A DNA stretch of 64,000 nt, from positions 1 to 64,000 of the forward strand of contig CAYUXI010000008.1 in NCBI GenBank assembly GCA_964448855.1, given 5' to 3'. Shown here piece by piece: positions 17,604-27,109 of the stretch (positions are counted from its first letter, which is position 1; every line of letters begins with the position of its first letter). The translations under genes were made by a program, and so were the position numbers. The DNA is from QAMX01 sp964448855 (lineage in GTDB: Bacteria > Bacillota > Clostridia > Oscillospirales > QAMX01). The notes below the pieces were generated by a model. It searched no databases. It had not been told where the DNA came from and was given only the letters and a program-made list of their open reading frames with translations.

Positions 17604-18740
17604 GTGAAACGCTCCGTTCGTCTGCTGTCTGTGCTGTTCGCCGTGCTGCTGCTCGGCTCGGCGCTGTCTCTGCGCCTTGCGCTGACCGCCGCTGCGGATG
17701 ATCCGGTCATCCTCATGGTCACCGGGTACCGCATCAATGAGCCCGACCCGGACACCATGCCGTTCTACTCCGCTTCGATTTTGTATGTCCCGACCGATAT
17801 GTTTGTCGCGTTGGGGCTGAACTGCTCCGACCAGACTCCGTATATCATACTGTCCAACATGAAATCCGGGGTCATTCTCTCATTTGACACTGTTTCCGGC
17901 ACGGTTTCGGACAGCAACAGCACCTATCGCGTGGCCGCCATCGTCCGCAACGGTGTCTGCTTCGTCCCGTTCGAATTCACCGCCGACCGGCTCGGTCTGG
18001 CGTATCGTATCTTCGACGTGTCCCCTGCTCCGTTTGCGCGGGTCTTTTACCCCGATGACAACGCGTTGTCGGATGCAGCCTTCCAGCGCTATTATCAGGC
18101 CGCAGCGCCGACCATTCTCGCGCAGTACCGTGATTCCGGCACATCGGTTTCCACGCCGGGCACGTCGGCCGTACCGTCCAGCTCTGCCGCACCCACGCAG
18201 AGTACACCGCCGCCGACCACGCCGCCCCTGCAATACGAAGTCCGGCTGGTGATTGATGGTCTGGAGCACGCGAGCATCATTCTGTCCTCGCTCCGCTCCG
18301 TCTCGATTTCCGCCGTTTTCCGCGTCACCCTGGCCGATGCGGCGCAGAACGGTGAGCTGCTCCGGCAGATCGTGGCAGAAGGGCACGGCATCGTCTTTTC
18401 CGGGGATATCGTGCAGAGCGCCGATTCGCTGAATCTTGCAAATCAGGCACTCTTTCATGCAACACGCACCGTTTCCCGCGCTGTTTTGTTCGAATCTGCA
18501 CCCGATCAGGCCACCATGGATCGGCTGACCGCCGCCGGGTACTGCCCGATGGTGGCGGGGTACAGCTTTTCCGGCAGCAGCCGTGCAGAGCTGACGCAGG
18601 CCTATGACCTGCTGACCACAGGCGGCGCTACTCTGCTGCTGCCCGATGATCAGGCGCCGGCCATCCTGTCATCACTCCTCCGCATGACCGCCGCCGATGC
18701 ACCCACCTTCGCCCGCCTGTCCGAATTGACCGTCGGCTGA
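17604..18740 (+). CDS. Secreted protein: copper-amine-oxidase-N-like domain plus degenerate NodB deacetylase fold
   Basis: The 378-residue protein has a signal peptide (residues 1-31), then a domain resembling the copper amine oxidase N-terminal stalk module (residues 35-150: YVPTDMFVAL, GVCFVPFEFTADRLGL). A Ser/Thr/Pro linker (about 180-208) follows. The C-terminal domain (211-378) follows the polysaccharide deacetylase pattern: VRLVIDGLEHASIILSSL and LLRQIVAEGHGIVFSGD. The catalytic Asp of the FDDG motif and both metal-binding His of HxxxH are absent, so it is probably not an active deacetylase. The GTG start has AGGTG 5 bases upstream. Domain calls are by eye. Confidence 0.72.
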   Translation: MKRSVRLLSVLFAVLLLGSALSLRLALTAAADDPVILMVTGYRINEPDPDTMPFYSASILYVPTDMFVALGLNCSDQTPYIILSNMKSGVILSFDTVSGTVSDSNSTYRVAAIVRNGVCFVPFEFTADRLGLAYRIFDVSPAPFARVFYPDDNALSDAAFQRYYQAAAPTILAQYRDSGTSVSTPGTSAVPSSSAAPTQSTPPPTTPPLQYEVRLVIDGLEHASIILSSLRSVSISAVFRVTLADAAQNGELLRQIVAEGHGIVFSGDIVQSADSLNLANQALFHATRTVSRAVLFESAPDQATMDRLTAAGYCPMVAGYSFSGSSRAELTQAYDLLTTGGATLLLPDDQAPAILSSLLRMTAADAPTFARLSELTVG

Positions 18741-19254
18741 AGCCCTCGCTCACCGGGCGCATTACTGATCGCGGCGTCCGCCGCGTTTCTTCTCATTCCT
18801 CACTCTTTTTCCCTCTCAGGCGCGGAGCCGCCAGTTCTTCCAAAGGGAGAGCCAAGCGGGCTGGGCAGCTTCGGGCGCAGTAGCCGACAGTGGGTGGGGT
18901 ACGAGCCTCCCTTGTGCAGTCGCAGCTGCTCTACATCGGATAACTGCCACCAAAGCCTCCCTTGCAACCCGCAGTGGCTGACAGTGCGTGGGTTCCAAAG
19001 CCTCCCTTGTGTCAAGGGAGGTGGTGCGGCGAAGCCGCGCCGGAGGGATTGCCGGTATCTGTGGGACTACATTTTCCTTTTGCCGCCGAGCTTGTCAGTA
19101 CCCAAAATCCTCACTTCCCACCCCTCACTTCTCGCCGCGTCGTTCGACGCGTCTCTCTCCGCCGGGCACTCCTTTTCATGCATAAACTGCGGGATTTTTT
19201 CACATCCTAAGGTTCAGCAGTTTTGTACTGATTTCTGTATTCGGAGGTTTTGCC
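18741..19254. repeat. Intergenic region with two-hairpin repeats
   Basis: There is no gene in these 514 bases. Partial repeat copies lie at about 18822-18960. A complete copy lies at 19001-19050: CCTCCCTT/AAGGGAGG, then GCGGC-GAA-GCCGC, then CGGAGGGATTG. I see no convincing promoter for the CBS gene downstream, although transcription could begin anywhere in 19180-19240. Confidence 0.7.
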
Positions 19255-19695
19255 ATGCTTGTCGGCGCACTCATGAATTCCAACGTAGTGACGGTTTCAC
19301 CGGAAACCGGGCTACCGCACGCCGTTCAGCTTCTGACGCACTACCACGTCGGCGTCCTGCCGGTCACGAGCGGCGGTGTACTCTGCGGCATCGTCACCGA
19401 CCGCGACATTCTGACCCGGAGCGTTGCACGCGATGCGCCGCTGGCCGATCTGACCGTCGGCGACGTCATGACGCGCAGCGTCACCACCGTCTCACCGGAT
19501 GCGGACATCCGCGAGGCGGCCTCTATCATGTCGGATCGGCGCATCCGCCGTCTCCCCGTGACGCGTGGGCAGCAGCTGGTGGGGATCCTCTCGCTGGCCG
19601 ATCTGGCGCGGGCGCGCAGCTGCGACATGGAGGCCTGTCTCGCGCTGTCGCGCATCTCCTCACCCACAGAAAAACCGGCGCACCAGATGTTCTGA
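19255..19695 (+). CDS. CBS domain pair protein
   Basis: The 146-residue protein consists of two CBS motifs: VGALMNSNVVTVSPETGL to VTDRDILTR, and VGDVMTRSVTTVSPDADI to LADLARAR. Such pairs bind adenine nucleotides and act as energy sensors or regulatory subunits. No effector domain is fused. CGGAGG lies about 7 bases before the ATG. It converges on rny, with a shared terminator overlapping its own stop codon. Confidence 0.92.
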   Translation: MLVGALMNSNVVTVSPETGLPHAVQLLTHYHVGVLPVTSGGVLCGIVTDRDILTRSVARDAPLADLTVGDVMTRSVTTVSPDADIREAASIMSDRRIRRLPVTRGQQLVGILSLADLARARSCDMEACLALSRISSPTEKPAHQMF

Positions 19696-19706
19696 TGCGC
19701 CGGTTT
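19672..19706. terminator. Shared terminator of the CBS gene and rny
   Basis: AAACCGGCGCA pairs with TGCGCCGGTTT, with A-rich sequence on one side and T-rich on the other. It overlaps the last codons of the CBS gene and lies 9 bases past the rny stop. Confidence 0.8.
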
Positions 19707-19715
19707 GTTGTCTGT

Positions 19716-21266
19716 TTATTTCGCGTAATCCACCGCACGGGTCTCGCGGATCATGCTGATTTTGATCTGTCCGGGGTATTCCAGATCGCTCTCGATCTTC
19801 TTGGCCAGGTCATGTGCCAGAAGCACCATATTGTCATCGCTGACTTCCTCCGGCTTGACCATGATGCGAACCTCACGGCCGGCCTGAATGGCGAAGGAGC
19901 GTTCCACGCCGGGGAAGGAGTTGGAAATCTCTTCCAGTCGCTCCAGACGGCGAATATACGCCTCCAGATTTTCGCGGCGGGCACCCGGTCTGGCTGCGGA
20001 GATATCGTCTGCCGCATCGACGAGGAATGCAATCAGGGAATGCGGCTCGACGTCGCCGTGGTGCGCCTCGATCGCATGGATGACCTCCGGGTGTTCCTTG
20101 TATTTCTTTGCAATTTCGACGCCGATGGCCACGTGTGTGCCTTCGACCTCGTGATCCACCGCTTTGCCGATGTCATGCAGCAGCCCAGCGCGCTTGGCCA
20201 GCATAGGATCCACACCCAGCTCTGCCGCCAGGTGTCCGGCCAGGTGCGCCACCTCGATGGAATGGCGCAGGACGTTCTGCCCGTAGCTGGTACGGAAGCG
20301 CAGACGGCCGAGAATCTTGATGAGCTCCGGGTGAATACCATGAACGCCCGCCTCGAAGACGGCGCGTTCGCCCTCCGATTTGATGGTCTGCTCCACCTCG
20401 CGGCGCGCTTTTTCGACCATTTCCTCGATGCGTGCCGGGTGAATTCGGCCGTCGGCAATCAGCTTTTCCAGCGTCTGCCGGGCAATTTCACGGCGAATCG
20501 GATCGAAGCAGGACAGCGTAATCGCTTCCGGCGTGTCGTCAATGATCAGGTCAACGCCGGTAGCCGTCTCAATGGCGCGGATGTTCCGGCCTTCACGGCC
20601 AATGATCCGCCCCTTCATTTCGTCATTGGGCAGCGGAACAACCGAAACGGTCGCCTCCGTGACATAATCGGAGGAGCATTTCTGGATGGCCAGCGACAGG
20701 ATTTCCTTGGCCTTTTTCTCCGCATCCTCGCGCATGGACTGGTCAATTTCGCGGAGCTTCAGCGCCGCATCGTGACGGGCTTCGACCTCGACGGTCTGCA
20801 GGATGTACGCCTTGGCTTCCTCCACCGTATAGCCGGAAATTTTTTCCAGCATTTCCATCTGGCTGGCCTTCAGCGCTTCCGCTTCTTCGAGCTTTCGATC
20901 CGCATCCTTCAGCTTGCGGTTCAGAGTTTCCTCTTTTTTATCGACGTTGTCGAGCTTTTTGTCCAGCGTTTCGTCCTTCTGGGTCAGGCGGCGCTCCTGC
21001 TTCTGCAGCTCAGCGCGCCGTTCCTTCCATTCGCGTTCCTGTTCGTTTTTGGCCTTGAGAATTTCTTCTTTTGCTTCCACCAGCGCTTCGCGCTTCTTGG
21101 TTTCCGCCGTTTTGATGGCATCGTTAATAATGCGCCGAGCTTCTTCCTCCGCGCTGCCGATTTCTTTTTCGCCGATTTTTTTGCGGTACAGAATGCCCAG
21201 GAAAATCCCGCCGACTGCGGCGGCGAGCACAATCACCGCAGGCAGGACGTATTTCAGCCAACCCAT
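19716..21266 (-). CDS. rny: Ribonuclease Y
   Basis: The 516-residue protein has an N-terminal membrane helix (LKYVLPAVIVLAAAVGGIFLG), a long charged coiled coil (about residues 30-170), a KH RNA-binding domain (GRIIGREGRNIRAIE) and an HD phosphohydrolase domain (LRHSIEVAHLAG, GLLHDIGKA). It starts mRNA turnover at the membrane in Firmicutes. The ATG at 21266 has AGAGGTG upstream and gives the family's normal length. The promoter at 21552-21580 implies a 5' leader of roughly 280 bases. Confidence 0.97.
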   Translation of the reverse strand: MGWLKYVLPAVIVLAAAVGGIFLGILYRKKIGEKEIGSAEEEARRIINDAIKTAETKKREALVEAKEEILKAKNEQEREWKERRAELQKQERRLTQKDETLDKKLDNVDKKEETLNRKLKDADRKLEEAEALKASQMEMLEKISGYTVEEAKAYILQTVEVEARHDAALKLREIDQSMREDAEKKAKEILSLAIQKCSSDYVTEATVSVVPLPNDEMKGRIIGREGRNIRAIETATGVDLIIDDTPEAITLSCFDPIRREIARQTLEKLIADGRIHPARIEEMVEKARREVEQTIKSEGERAVFEAGVHGIHPELIKILGRLRFRTSYGQNVLRHSIEVAHLAGHLAAELGVDPMLAKRAGLLHDIGKAVDHEVEGTHVAIGVEIAKKYKEHPEVIHAIEAHHGDVEPHSLIAFLVDAADDISAARPGARRENLEAYIRRLERLEEISNSFPGVERSFAIQAGREVRIMVKPEEVSDDNMVLLAHDLAKKIESDLEYPGQIKISMIRETRAVDYAK

Positions 21267-21434
21267 GTCAATCAAACACCTCTCTGTAAATCTGTAAAAA
21301 AAGTTCATGATAACAAGCCCGGAGAGGTGTTTTCTTTTCAGAATGTGCCAAAACATTCCGCTTTTTGCGTTTTCTGTATATGAACACAACCGCCCGCGCA
21401 TACTTCCGCCGGGAACGGCTTTTATCTATCTCAG

Positions 21435-21458
21435 CGGACGCCCTTTATGCGGCGTCCG
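21435..21458 (-). promoter_or_regulatory. Hairpin in the rny 5' leader
   Basis: CGGACGCC pairs with GGCGTCCG around an 8-base loop, inside the long untranslated leader between the rny promoter and its start. No T-run follows on the minus strand, so it is not an obvious terminator. It could affect mRNA stability or autoregulation; this is inference. The rest of 21267-21726 shows no gene. Confidence 0.4.
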
Positions 21459-21551
21459 ACAAAACGGATCCGATCAAAAAACAGATCTCCGAAAAACAAG
21501 GGCGGCTGCAAGCGTTGCGGAGAATACCACCCGATTCTATCATACATATAT

Positions 21552-21580
21552 ATTTTACCGTTGTTTGGGCATTTTGTCAA
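21552..21580 (-). promoter_or_regulatory. Promoter of rny
   Basis: TTGACA (21575-21580) and TAAAAT (21552-21557) are separated by 17 bases on the minus strand, about 290 bases before the rny start codon. Confidence 0.7.
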
Positions 21581-21726
21581 GAGACTCCGCCGCGCTTTCC
21601 CGATTTTTTTTGCAGACAGACCGAAAGAATCGGCGCTGCATCCGCACATTTTCGGAGCCGTGCGCATACACCGCCGCGTTTGCGCATAGAAATGGAGCAA
21701 ACAGAACCCAACAAAGGAGACAAGCC

Positions 21727-22743
21727 ATGAAACGAAGCCTGATTTTTGCCATCTGTCTGCTGCTCACCTCCTTCACGCTGCCGTTGGCGATCTGCACGTC
21801 GCCCGCCACCGCCGCAGCGACTGAAGCTCCGGCTGCCTCGTCCGCGCCGACGCAGCTGACCGAATTGCCAGCACCCGCAGAGGCCGAGCGGATTGCCGTG
21901 CTGGCGGACGGCGTTTCCACGCAAATGACGCTGGAGGAAGTGGTGGAGGCCATTGTCGCCGCCGAAATGCCGGCGCTTTTCCCGGAGGAGGCGCTCCGTG
22001 CGCAGGCCATTGCCGCCCGCACCTATCTCTGCTACCGCGCATTGCATCCGGTTGCCGTGCACCCGTCGGAGGTCATCTGCGACAACCCCGCACACTGCTG
22101 TGCGCTGGCCGATCTGAACGCGCTCGCCGCAGGTTGGGGTGAGCAGGGCTCGACGTATGCCGATCGGATTCGAGACGCCGTTTCCAGCACGGCAGGGCAG
22201 ATTCTCACGTATGCGGACGCGCCGATTCTCGCCGTTTTCCACGCCATGTCGGCCGGGACGACCAACAGCAGCGCGGATGTCTGGGGCGGCAGCGTGCCGT
22301 ATCTGGTCAGCGTGGCCGCGCCGGAGGGCGAAGCGGAGCTGTCCGGCTGGAGCCAGTCGGTCGTGTTTGATGCGGAGGAGTTTCGTCGGATGTTCGTCCA
22401 ACGCTATCCGGATGCCGTGCTGAATGACGGAACCGACTGGTTTACAGCGTTCGATCGCACCGAGGGCGGGCTGGTGCGCACCGTCTGCGTCGGCGGCGTA
22501 TCGGTCACAGGCGGAACACTTCGGTCGCTTTGCGGCCTGCGCAGTGCATCCTTCACCGTGACACAGGGCTCCGGACGCATCCGCTTTGATACACAGGGCT
22601 ATGGGCACGGCGTCGGCATGAGCCAGAACGGCGCAAAGGTGCTGGCGCTGGACGGTTATGACGCCGACCGCATCCTCGCCTACTATTACCCCGGCACCAC
22701 CCCCGCCGCCGCTGCCGATGTTTTGCCGGGCTATGCGGGATGA
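21727..22743 (+). CDS. spoIID: Stage II sporulation protein D-like peptidoglycan lytic transglycosylase
   Basis: The 338-residue protein has a signal peptide or anchor (residues 1-30), then the SpoIID domain. EMPALFPEEALRAQAIAARTY carries the catalytic Glu (residue 80), and GYGHGVGMSQNGA is the C-terminal signature. His112-x5-Cys118-x4-His123 matches the spacing of the zinc ligands known in Clostridioides difficile SpoIID. The enzyme cleaves glycan strands stripped of stem peptides during engulfment. GGAGA lies about 7 bases before the ATG. No other spo gene is adjacent, so a vegetative SpoIID/LytB paralogue is possible. Confidence 0.88.
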   Translation: MKRSLIFAICLLLTSFTLPLAICTSPATAAATEAPAASSAPTQLTELPAPAEAERIAVLADGVSTQMTLEEVVEAIVAAEMPALFPEEALRAQAIAARTYLCYRALHPVAVHPSEVICDNPAHCCALADLNALAAGWGEQGSTYADRIRDAVSSTAGQILTYADAPILAVFHAMSAGTTNSSADVWGGSVPYLVSVAAPEGEAELSGWSQSVVFDAEEFRRMFVQRYPDAVLNDGTDWFTAFDRTEGGLVRTVCVGGVSVTGGTLRSLCGLRSASFTVTQGSGRIRFDTQGYGHGVGMSQNGAKVLALDGYDADRILAYYYPGTTPAAAADVLPGYAG

Positions 22744-23373
22744 GAAAAAAAGTGATGCGCGTCGAACGCCGCTGTGATCAGTGATATGCGAGGAGTGAGG
22801 AACACGTGAGAAGTGATGGGGTGGAGAACCACGGCGGGAGGCAGCCTTGTGCCCTGCAAAAGTTCCGATGTCCCCGTCACACCCGTAGCGGCTGACTTTG
22901 AACAACCACCAAAGGCTCCCTTGTGCAAAGGGAGCTGGCACGAAGTGCCTGAAGGATTGTTATACCCTGTGGAATCACCTTCACCCGTAGTTGCCTGCAT
23001 CGCCGCAGCCACCCAAGCTCCCTCTGACGATGGGAGTTGAGGGAGAGAAAAGTTTCTCTGAGTGCTCACTTTCGACCGTAGTTGCCCTCTCAGTCCCCTA
23101 CGGTGACAGCTCCCCCAGAGGGGGCCAAGGCGTGTAGAGAAGCTGGCTGCTACGAATACACCGCTCACATCGCCCAGGCCTCCAAGCTCCCTCTGACGAG
23201 GGAGCTGGCAGCGCAGCTGACTGAGGGAGAGAAAACGTTGTCTATGTGCTCACCTACGCCCGCAGCTGCCTTCTCAGTCACCTTCGGTGACAGCTCCCCC
23301 AGAGGGGGAGCCAAGGCGCAACGGGAAGGCTGGGTGGTAGATGATAGAAGGAATGCCACACGTGACGGCAATC

Positions 23374-23421
23374 CCACCGGCGCGGCTTCGCCGCACCACC
23401 TCCCTTTACACAAGGGAGGCT
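23374..23421 (-). repeat. Two-hairpin repeat, inverted copy of 19001-19050
   Basis: Read on the minus strand this copy gives CCTCCCTTGTGTAAAGGGAGG, which forms the first hairpin, then GCGGC-GAA-GCCGC. It is nearly identical to the copy at 19001-19050 about 4.4 kb away. Confidence 0.85.
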
Positions 23422-23845
23422 CGTACCCTCCCCGATGTCGGTCACTGCGACCGAGCCACCCAACTCGCTTGGCTCTCCCTCTGGGAGAGCTGTCGGCGTT
23501 AGCCGACTGAGAGGGAAGACCCACTGAAAAACACCCTCTCAGTCACCTTCGGTGACAGCTCCCCCAGAGGGGGAGCCAAGGCGCGTAGAGAAGGCGGACG
23601 TCGAAAGGTGAAAGTGAGGATTTTTGGCACTGACAAGTGCGGCGATGAAAGAGAGCAAGTGATTCCGCAGATACCAGCAATCCCTCCGTCCCTCTTACAC
23701 AAGGGAGGCTTTGAAAGTGATGCGCGTCTGCGGACGCTGTGATATGCGTTCCTTCGGAACACGCGAGAAGTGAGTGAAACGCTCCATCGAACGTCGTGGT
23801 GTGGATTGCCCCCAGCTGTCCCGTTCCATCGTCCTATCTGATCAA

Positions 23846-23882
23846 AAAATGGCGCAGACCTGCTTCCGGTCTGCGCCATTTT
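23846..23882 (-). terminator. Terminator of the alpha-mannosidase gene
   Basis: A perfect 15-bp stem (23846-23860 with 23868-23882) ends in T residues on the minus strand, 16 bases past the mannosidase stop. Confidence 0.92.
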
Positions 23883-23898
23883 GATGACTTCTGGCTGT

Positions 23899-26800
23899 TT
23901 ACTTTTCATTTCTGGCGGACCGTTCCACCACGAGCGTCTTGATTTCAAACGGATGGAATGTCACGGCCACCTTCCCATCTACGACGGGCAGCTCCGTTCC
24001 CTCTTCCTCCAGCAGGTTGGTCGCGGTCACTCGACGAGCCATCGGCAGCGCAATGGTGCAATTCGTTGTGTTCCGTTCGCATTCGTACAGTCTCAGTACG
24101 TAAGCGTCCTCGAGCTCCTCCGCAGCCTTCACCGTTTCGCAGATCACGTTGGGCGCATCGATGGTAAACAGCGGCTCATTTGCCAGCACACCGGGTACCA
24201 CCACCGGCTTGTTGTTCAGCTCATACGCCGGGTATACCACGTTTTCTGCTGCGAAGGCACCCATGTGGGGCAACAGGCTGTAGGTCATCGTATGCACGCC
24301 GTTGTCGGTGATGGGGTCAGGACGATAGCAGCCCTTCTGCAGGGTCAGGCGCATATCGGATTCTTCCACGGAAATGCCATACTTGCAGTCGTTCAGCACC
24401 GCCACGCCATACCGGGATTCCGACAGATCCGACCAGCGGTGGTTGCAGACCTCAAATTTGGCAGCTTCCAGAGATGTGTTCCGGGTGGTAGGTCTTTCTA
24501 CGTGTCCGAACTGGATTTCGTTCTTCACAAAGCCGGAACGCACGTTCACGTCAAACCCGGCCTTCAGCAGTGCATGGGTCTCATGCCAATCCAGCTTCAC
24601 CTCAAAATCGATCCGAGGATTTCTGGCGTAGAACACGGTATCCACTACCGCTGTCGAGTGCTTGCTCAGCCGATAGGTGTTGCGCACGCGATATTCCACG
24701 GCGCCATCGGTCACCACTTCATGGGACAGAAGGCTGGTCACCGGAAAGAGCTTTTTGAAAATGTCGTCCTCGATCTCCCAGTTGTCGTAGTCCGTACACA
24801 GGCATTCTCCAAACCACAGGGTTCCAAGAGAGGCGCCGCCGCTCTTTTTGACTTCTCTGGTCACTCTCCGGTCGATCAGGGAGGCCATATACCCGCTCTC
24901 GTCAAAGGTCACGGTGTACAGCGGTGTGGTCAGCTTGTTTCCATCCGCTGTGAACGCACTGGTGCAATCCCCGGCATGGGCGCCGTGGGTCAGCGTGACC
25001 GTCCCCATGGCAGGAATGGCCGTCTCGACAACGGTCTTTTCGTTGCCGTCCATGTCGGTGTAGACCTGGCTCACCGCATCGACAAAGGCGTGTGCTCCGT
25101 CCAATGTCGTGTAGTCGTGTCTGTCGAAGGACAGCGTATTGTACAGGGAAAGCTGGTTCTCATCGGCCGTTGCCAGGGACGAGGCAGCGTCGGCCGTGAT
25201 CTCGTTTGCCCTGGCGATGAGTGCCTGCAGCTCCGGAATGGCAATCTCGTACACCTTGGGGAGGCTGGTACCGGGCAGGATGTCGTGGAATTGGTTTTTC
25301 AGCAGAACCCTGTACATCTCGTCCCGCGCAGCTTTGTCGGTATGGTTCGTCAGCACACCGAACAGCTCCATGTTCCGCAGTGCAATTTCGGCAAGGCGAT
25401 TGTTCTTTTTCATGTCGTGCATCTGGGTCAGGGTACCACGGTGGTATTCCAGGTACAGCTCCCCATCGTACAGCGGCAGCTTATCCCGGCGCGCTTCCAG
25501 CTTTTGCATGAAGGAGCTGACGGTCACCGGTTCAATCGTGGGCATACCATCCAGATCCTTCACACGCTTCATGTACTCCAGCACCCCATAGGTAGGGCCG
25601 CCGCCGCCGTCTCCGAAGCCATACGCCACCAGCCGACTGTCACTGCTGTGCTTGTCGCGGATTTCGTTCACTGCCGTGTTCAGGGTGGACACATCGGGAA
25701 TCACGTTCATCTGGTTCAGGTGGGTCAGCACCTCACTGCCGTCGATGCCGCGCCAGACAAAGGTATCGGCCGGGAAGGTGTTCCGGTCGCTCCAAGACAT
25801 TTTTGTCGTATAGAAATATTTGACACCGGCGCCAAACATGATCTGCGGGATGGCACCGTTGTAGCCGAACGTATCCGGCAGCCAGAAGGTATCGGAGCGG
25901 TAGCCCAGATTTTGTTCGGTGAACCGCTGACCGTATAAGAACTGGCGAACCATGGATTCACCGCCGGTGACGTTGCAGTCACATTCGACCCAAACGCCGC
26001 CGTTGGGATCGTATCGGCCTTCTGCCACCTTCTCCCGGATTCCCTCGAAGATGGCGGGATAGTAGTCCTTCATCCACGATAAATGTAGCGCCGAGGACTG
26101 GATAAAGGTGTAGTCCGGGTACATATCCATCAGGGTCAGGGCTTCGGCATAGGTGCGGGCGCACTTGCGGATCGTCTCCGATACCGGCCAGAGCCATGCG
26201 GTGTCCATGTGGCTGTGTCCCACCAGGCCGATCCACCCGCGGGAGCGATCGCCGCCGGGGTGCTTTTCCAGCGCCGGTGCCAGGATGGGGCGGATTGCTT
26301 CGGCAGCAGCGCGCAGCTCTTCCACAGAGGCATAGGCTGTATCCTGAATCAGGTGCGGGAAGGCGTCCATCAGGCATTCGTGGGCGCGCATCGCGGTGAA
26401 GTTGTTCTCTGGCAGCCGCGCAATCTGCAGCACCGTTGCGAGATCAAAGCAGAAATCCCGGAAGGTCTTGTCCAGCACGCACAGCCGAATCCCGTGGAAA
26501 TGCTTGGTGAAGTCCTCCTGCGCCCGGTCCATACCGTAGCAGCTGTACGGCGCACCGCCCAGGCAGTCATGTCCGGCATAGCACTCAAAGTCCAGCGTAA
26601 AATGCTCTCCGGCAGCCGCATGGTCGGTAATGAACATGGCGGAGTGCATACCGCCTAAGAAGTTGTTTTTGGAGTTGATGATGCCGGAAGGCTTCCCGTC
26701 TCTGTAACAGAGAATCTCCACAGCTTCCGCATCAGGGATGGCACACAGAATCTGTCCGTCACAGCCCTCCGGCACAGTCACCTCACAGTGGAGCCAGATA

Positions 26801-27006
26801 TTCCCGTACTCGTGTCCCCAGGCGTCGCCCGGGTGGATGGGGCGCATATCGGTCACCGTCGGCGGCAGGCGCAGGTGCTCGTCGGTCTGGTAGCCGAGCA
26901 CCTCAGTCAGGTCACAGATGGGCGAAAAGATATGCGCCGCATACCGTTCCAGCACGTTATCGAACTTGCGGTACGTCCGTTGGATATAGGGGGTTTGATT
27001 CATCAT
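23899..27006 (-). CDS. GH38 alpha-mannosidase
   Basis: The 1035-residue protein matches the bacterial GH38 layout: an N-terminal beta domain, the catalytic barrel with GHSHMDTAWLWP (zinc ligands His and Asp) and FWLPDTFGY (following the nucleophile region), and a large C-terminal beta-sandwich. There is no signal peptide, so it acts on imported mannosides. AAGGGA lies about 10 bases before the ATG; a second ATG follows directly. The codons look less GC-biased than those of the neighbours, by impression only. It is probably cut off from the endonuclease gene upstream by a 103-base gap. Confidence 0.95.
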   Translation of the reverse strand: MMNQTPYIQRTYRKFDNVLERYAAHIFSPICDLTEVLGYQTDEHLRLPPTVTDMRPIHPGDAWGHEYGNIWLHCEVTVPEGCDGQILCAIPDAEAVEILCYRDGKPSGIINSKNNFLGGMHSAMFITDHAAAGEHFTLDFECYAGHDCLGGAPYSCYGMDRAQEDFTKHFHGIRLCVLDKTFRDFCFDLATVLQIARLPENNFTAMRAHECLMDAFPHLIQDTAYASVEELRAAAEAIRPILAPALEKHPGGDRSRGWIGLVGHSHMDTAWLWPVSETIRKCARTYAEALTLMDMYPDYTFIQSSALHLSWMKDYYPAIFEGIREKVAEGRYDPNGGVWVECDCNVTGGESMVRQFLYGQRFTEQNLGYRSDTFWLPDTFGYNGAIPQIMFGAGVKYFYTTKMSWSDRNTFPADTFVWRGIDGSEVLTHLNQMNVIPDVSTLNTAVNEIRDKHSSDSRLVAYGFGDGGGGPTYGVLEYMKRVKDLDGMPTIEPVTVSSFMQKLEARRDKLPLYDGELYLEYHRGTLTQMHDMKKNNRLAEIALRNMELFGVLTNHTDKAARDEMYRVLLKNQFHDILPGTSLPKVYEIAIPELQALIARANEITADAASSLATADENQLSLYNTLSFDRHDYTTLDGAHAFVDAVSQVYTDMDGNEKTVVETAIPAMGTVTLTHGAHAGDCTSAFTADGNKLTTPLYTVTFDESGYMASLIDRRVTREVKKSGGASLGTLWFGECLCTDYDNWEIEDDIFKKLFPVTSLLSHEVVTDGAVEYRVRNTYRLSKHSTAVVDTVFYARNPRIDFEVKLDWHETHALLKAGFDVNVRSGFVKNEIQFGHVERPTTRNTSLEAAKFEVCNHRWSDLSESRYGVAVLNDCKYGISVEESDMRLTLQKGCYRPDPITDNGVHTMTYSLLPHMGAFAAENVVYPAYELNNKPVVVPGVLANEPLFTIDAPNVICETVKAAEELEDAYVLRLYECERNTTNCTIALPMARRVTATNLLEEEGTELPVVDGKVAVTFHPFEIKTLVVERSARNEK

Positions 27007-27109
27007 ACCGTGGTCATCCCTTCATATTGGAGAATAAAAAGCAGTCTGGCCGGATGCTGGACTCCAGCATTTCGCAGGCGGGCTATCCGGTCATACACCG
27101 CCGCCCGCT

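Larger units (their letters stand above)
22744..23898. repeat. 1.15-kb block of stacked intergenic hairpin repeats
   Basis: No credible gene lies here. A GTGAT array begins at 22752. Two-hairpin repeats in both orientations lie at about 22915-22960, 23017-23045, 23085-23130, 23186-23230, 23271-23315, 23374-23421, 23471-23515, 23535-23583 and 23680-23710. A second GTGAT array lies at 23717-23770. Open frames crossing the block are built from repeat sequence. Confidence 0.85.

Noticed and set aside
21267..21726. tRNA or small RNA between rny and spoIID
   Set aside because: No cloverleaf or T-loop sequence was found; the region contains the rny leader and promoter and one simple hairpin.
23082..23510. 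Open frames across the repeat block
   Set aside because: They consist of hairpin repeat units read in one frame, with no ribosome site and no conserved protein pattern.
18741..23898. Genomic island or prophage borders suggested by the repeats
   Set aside because: No integrase, transposase, tRNA or target duplication is seen; the genes between the repeats are core genes such as rny and spoIID.
27054..27070. Inverted repeat ATGCTGGA/TCCAGCAT as a terminator between the endonuclease and mannosidase genes
   Set aside because: The loop would be too small and no T-run follows on either strand.
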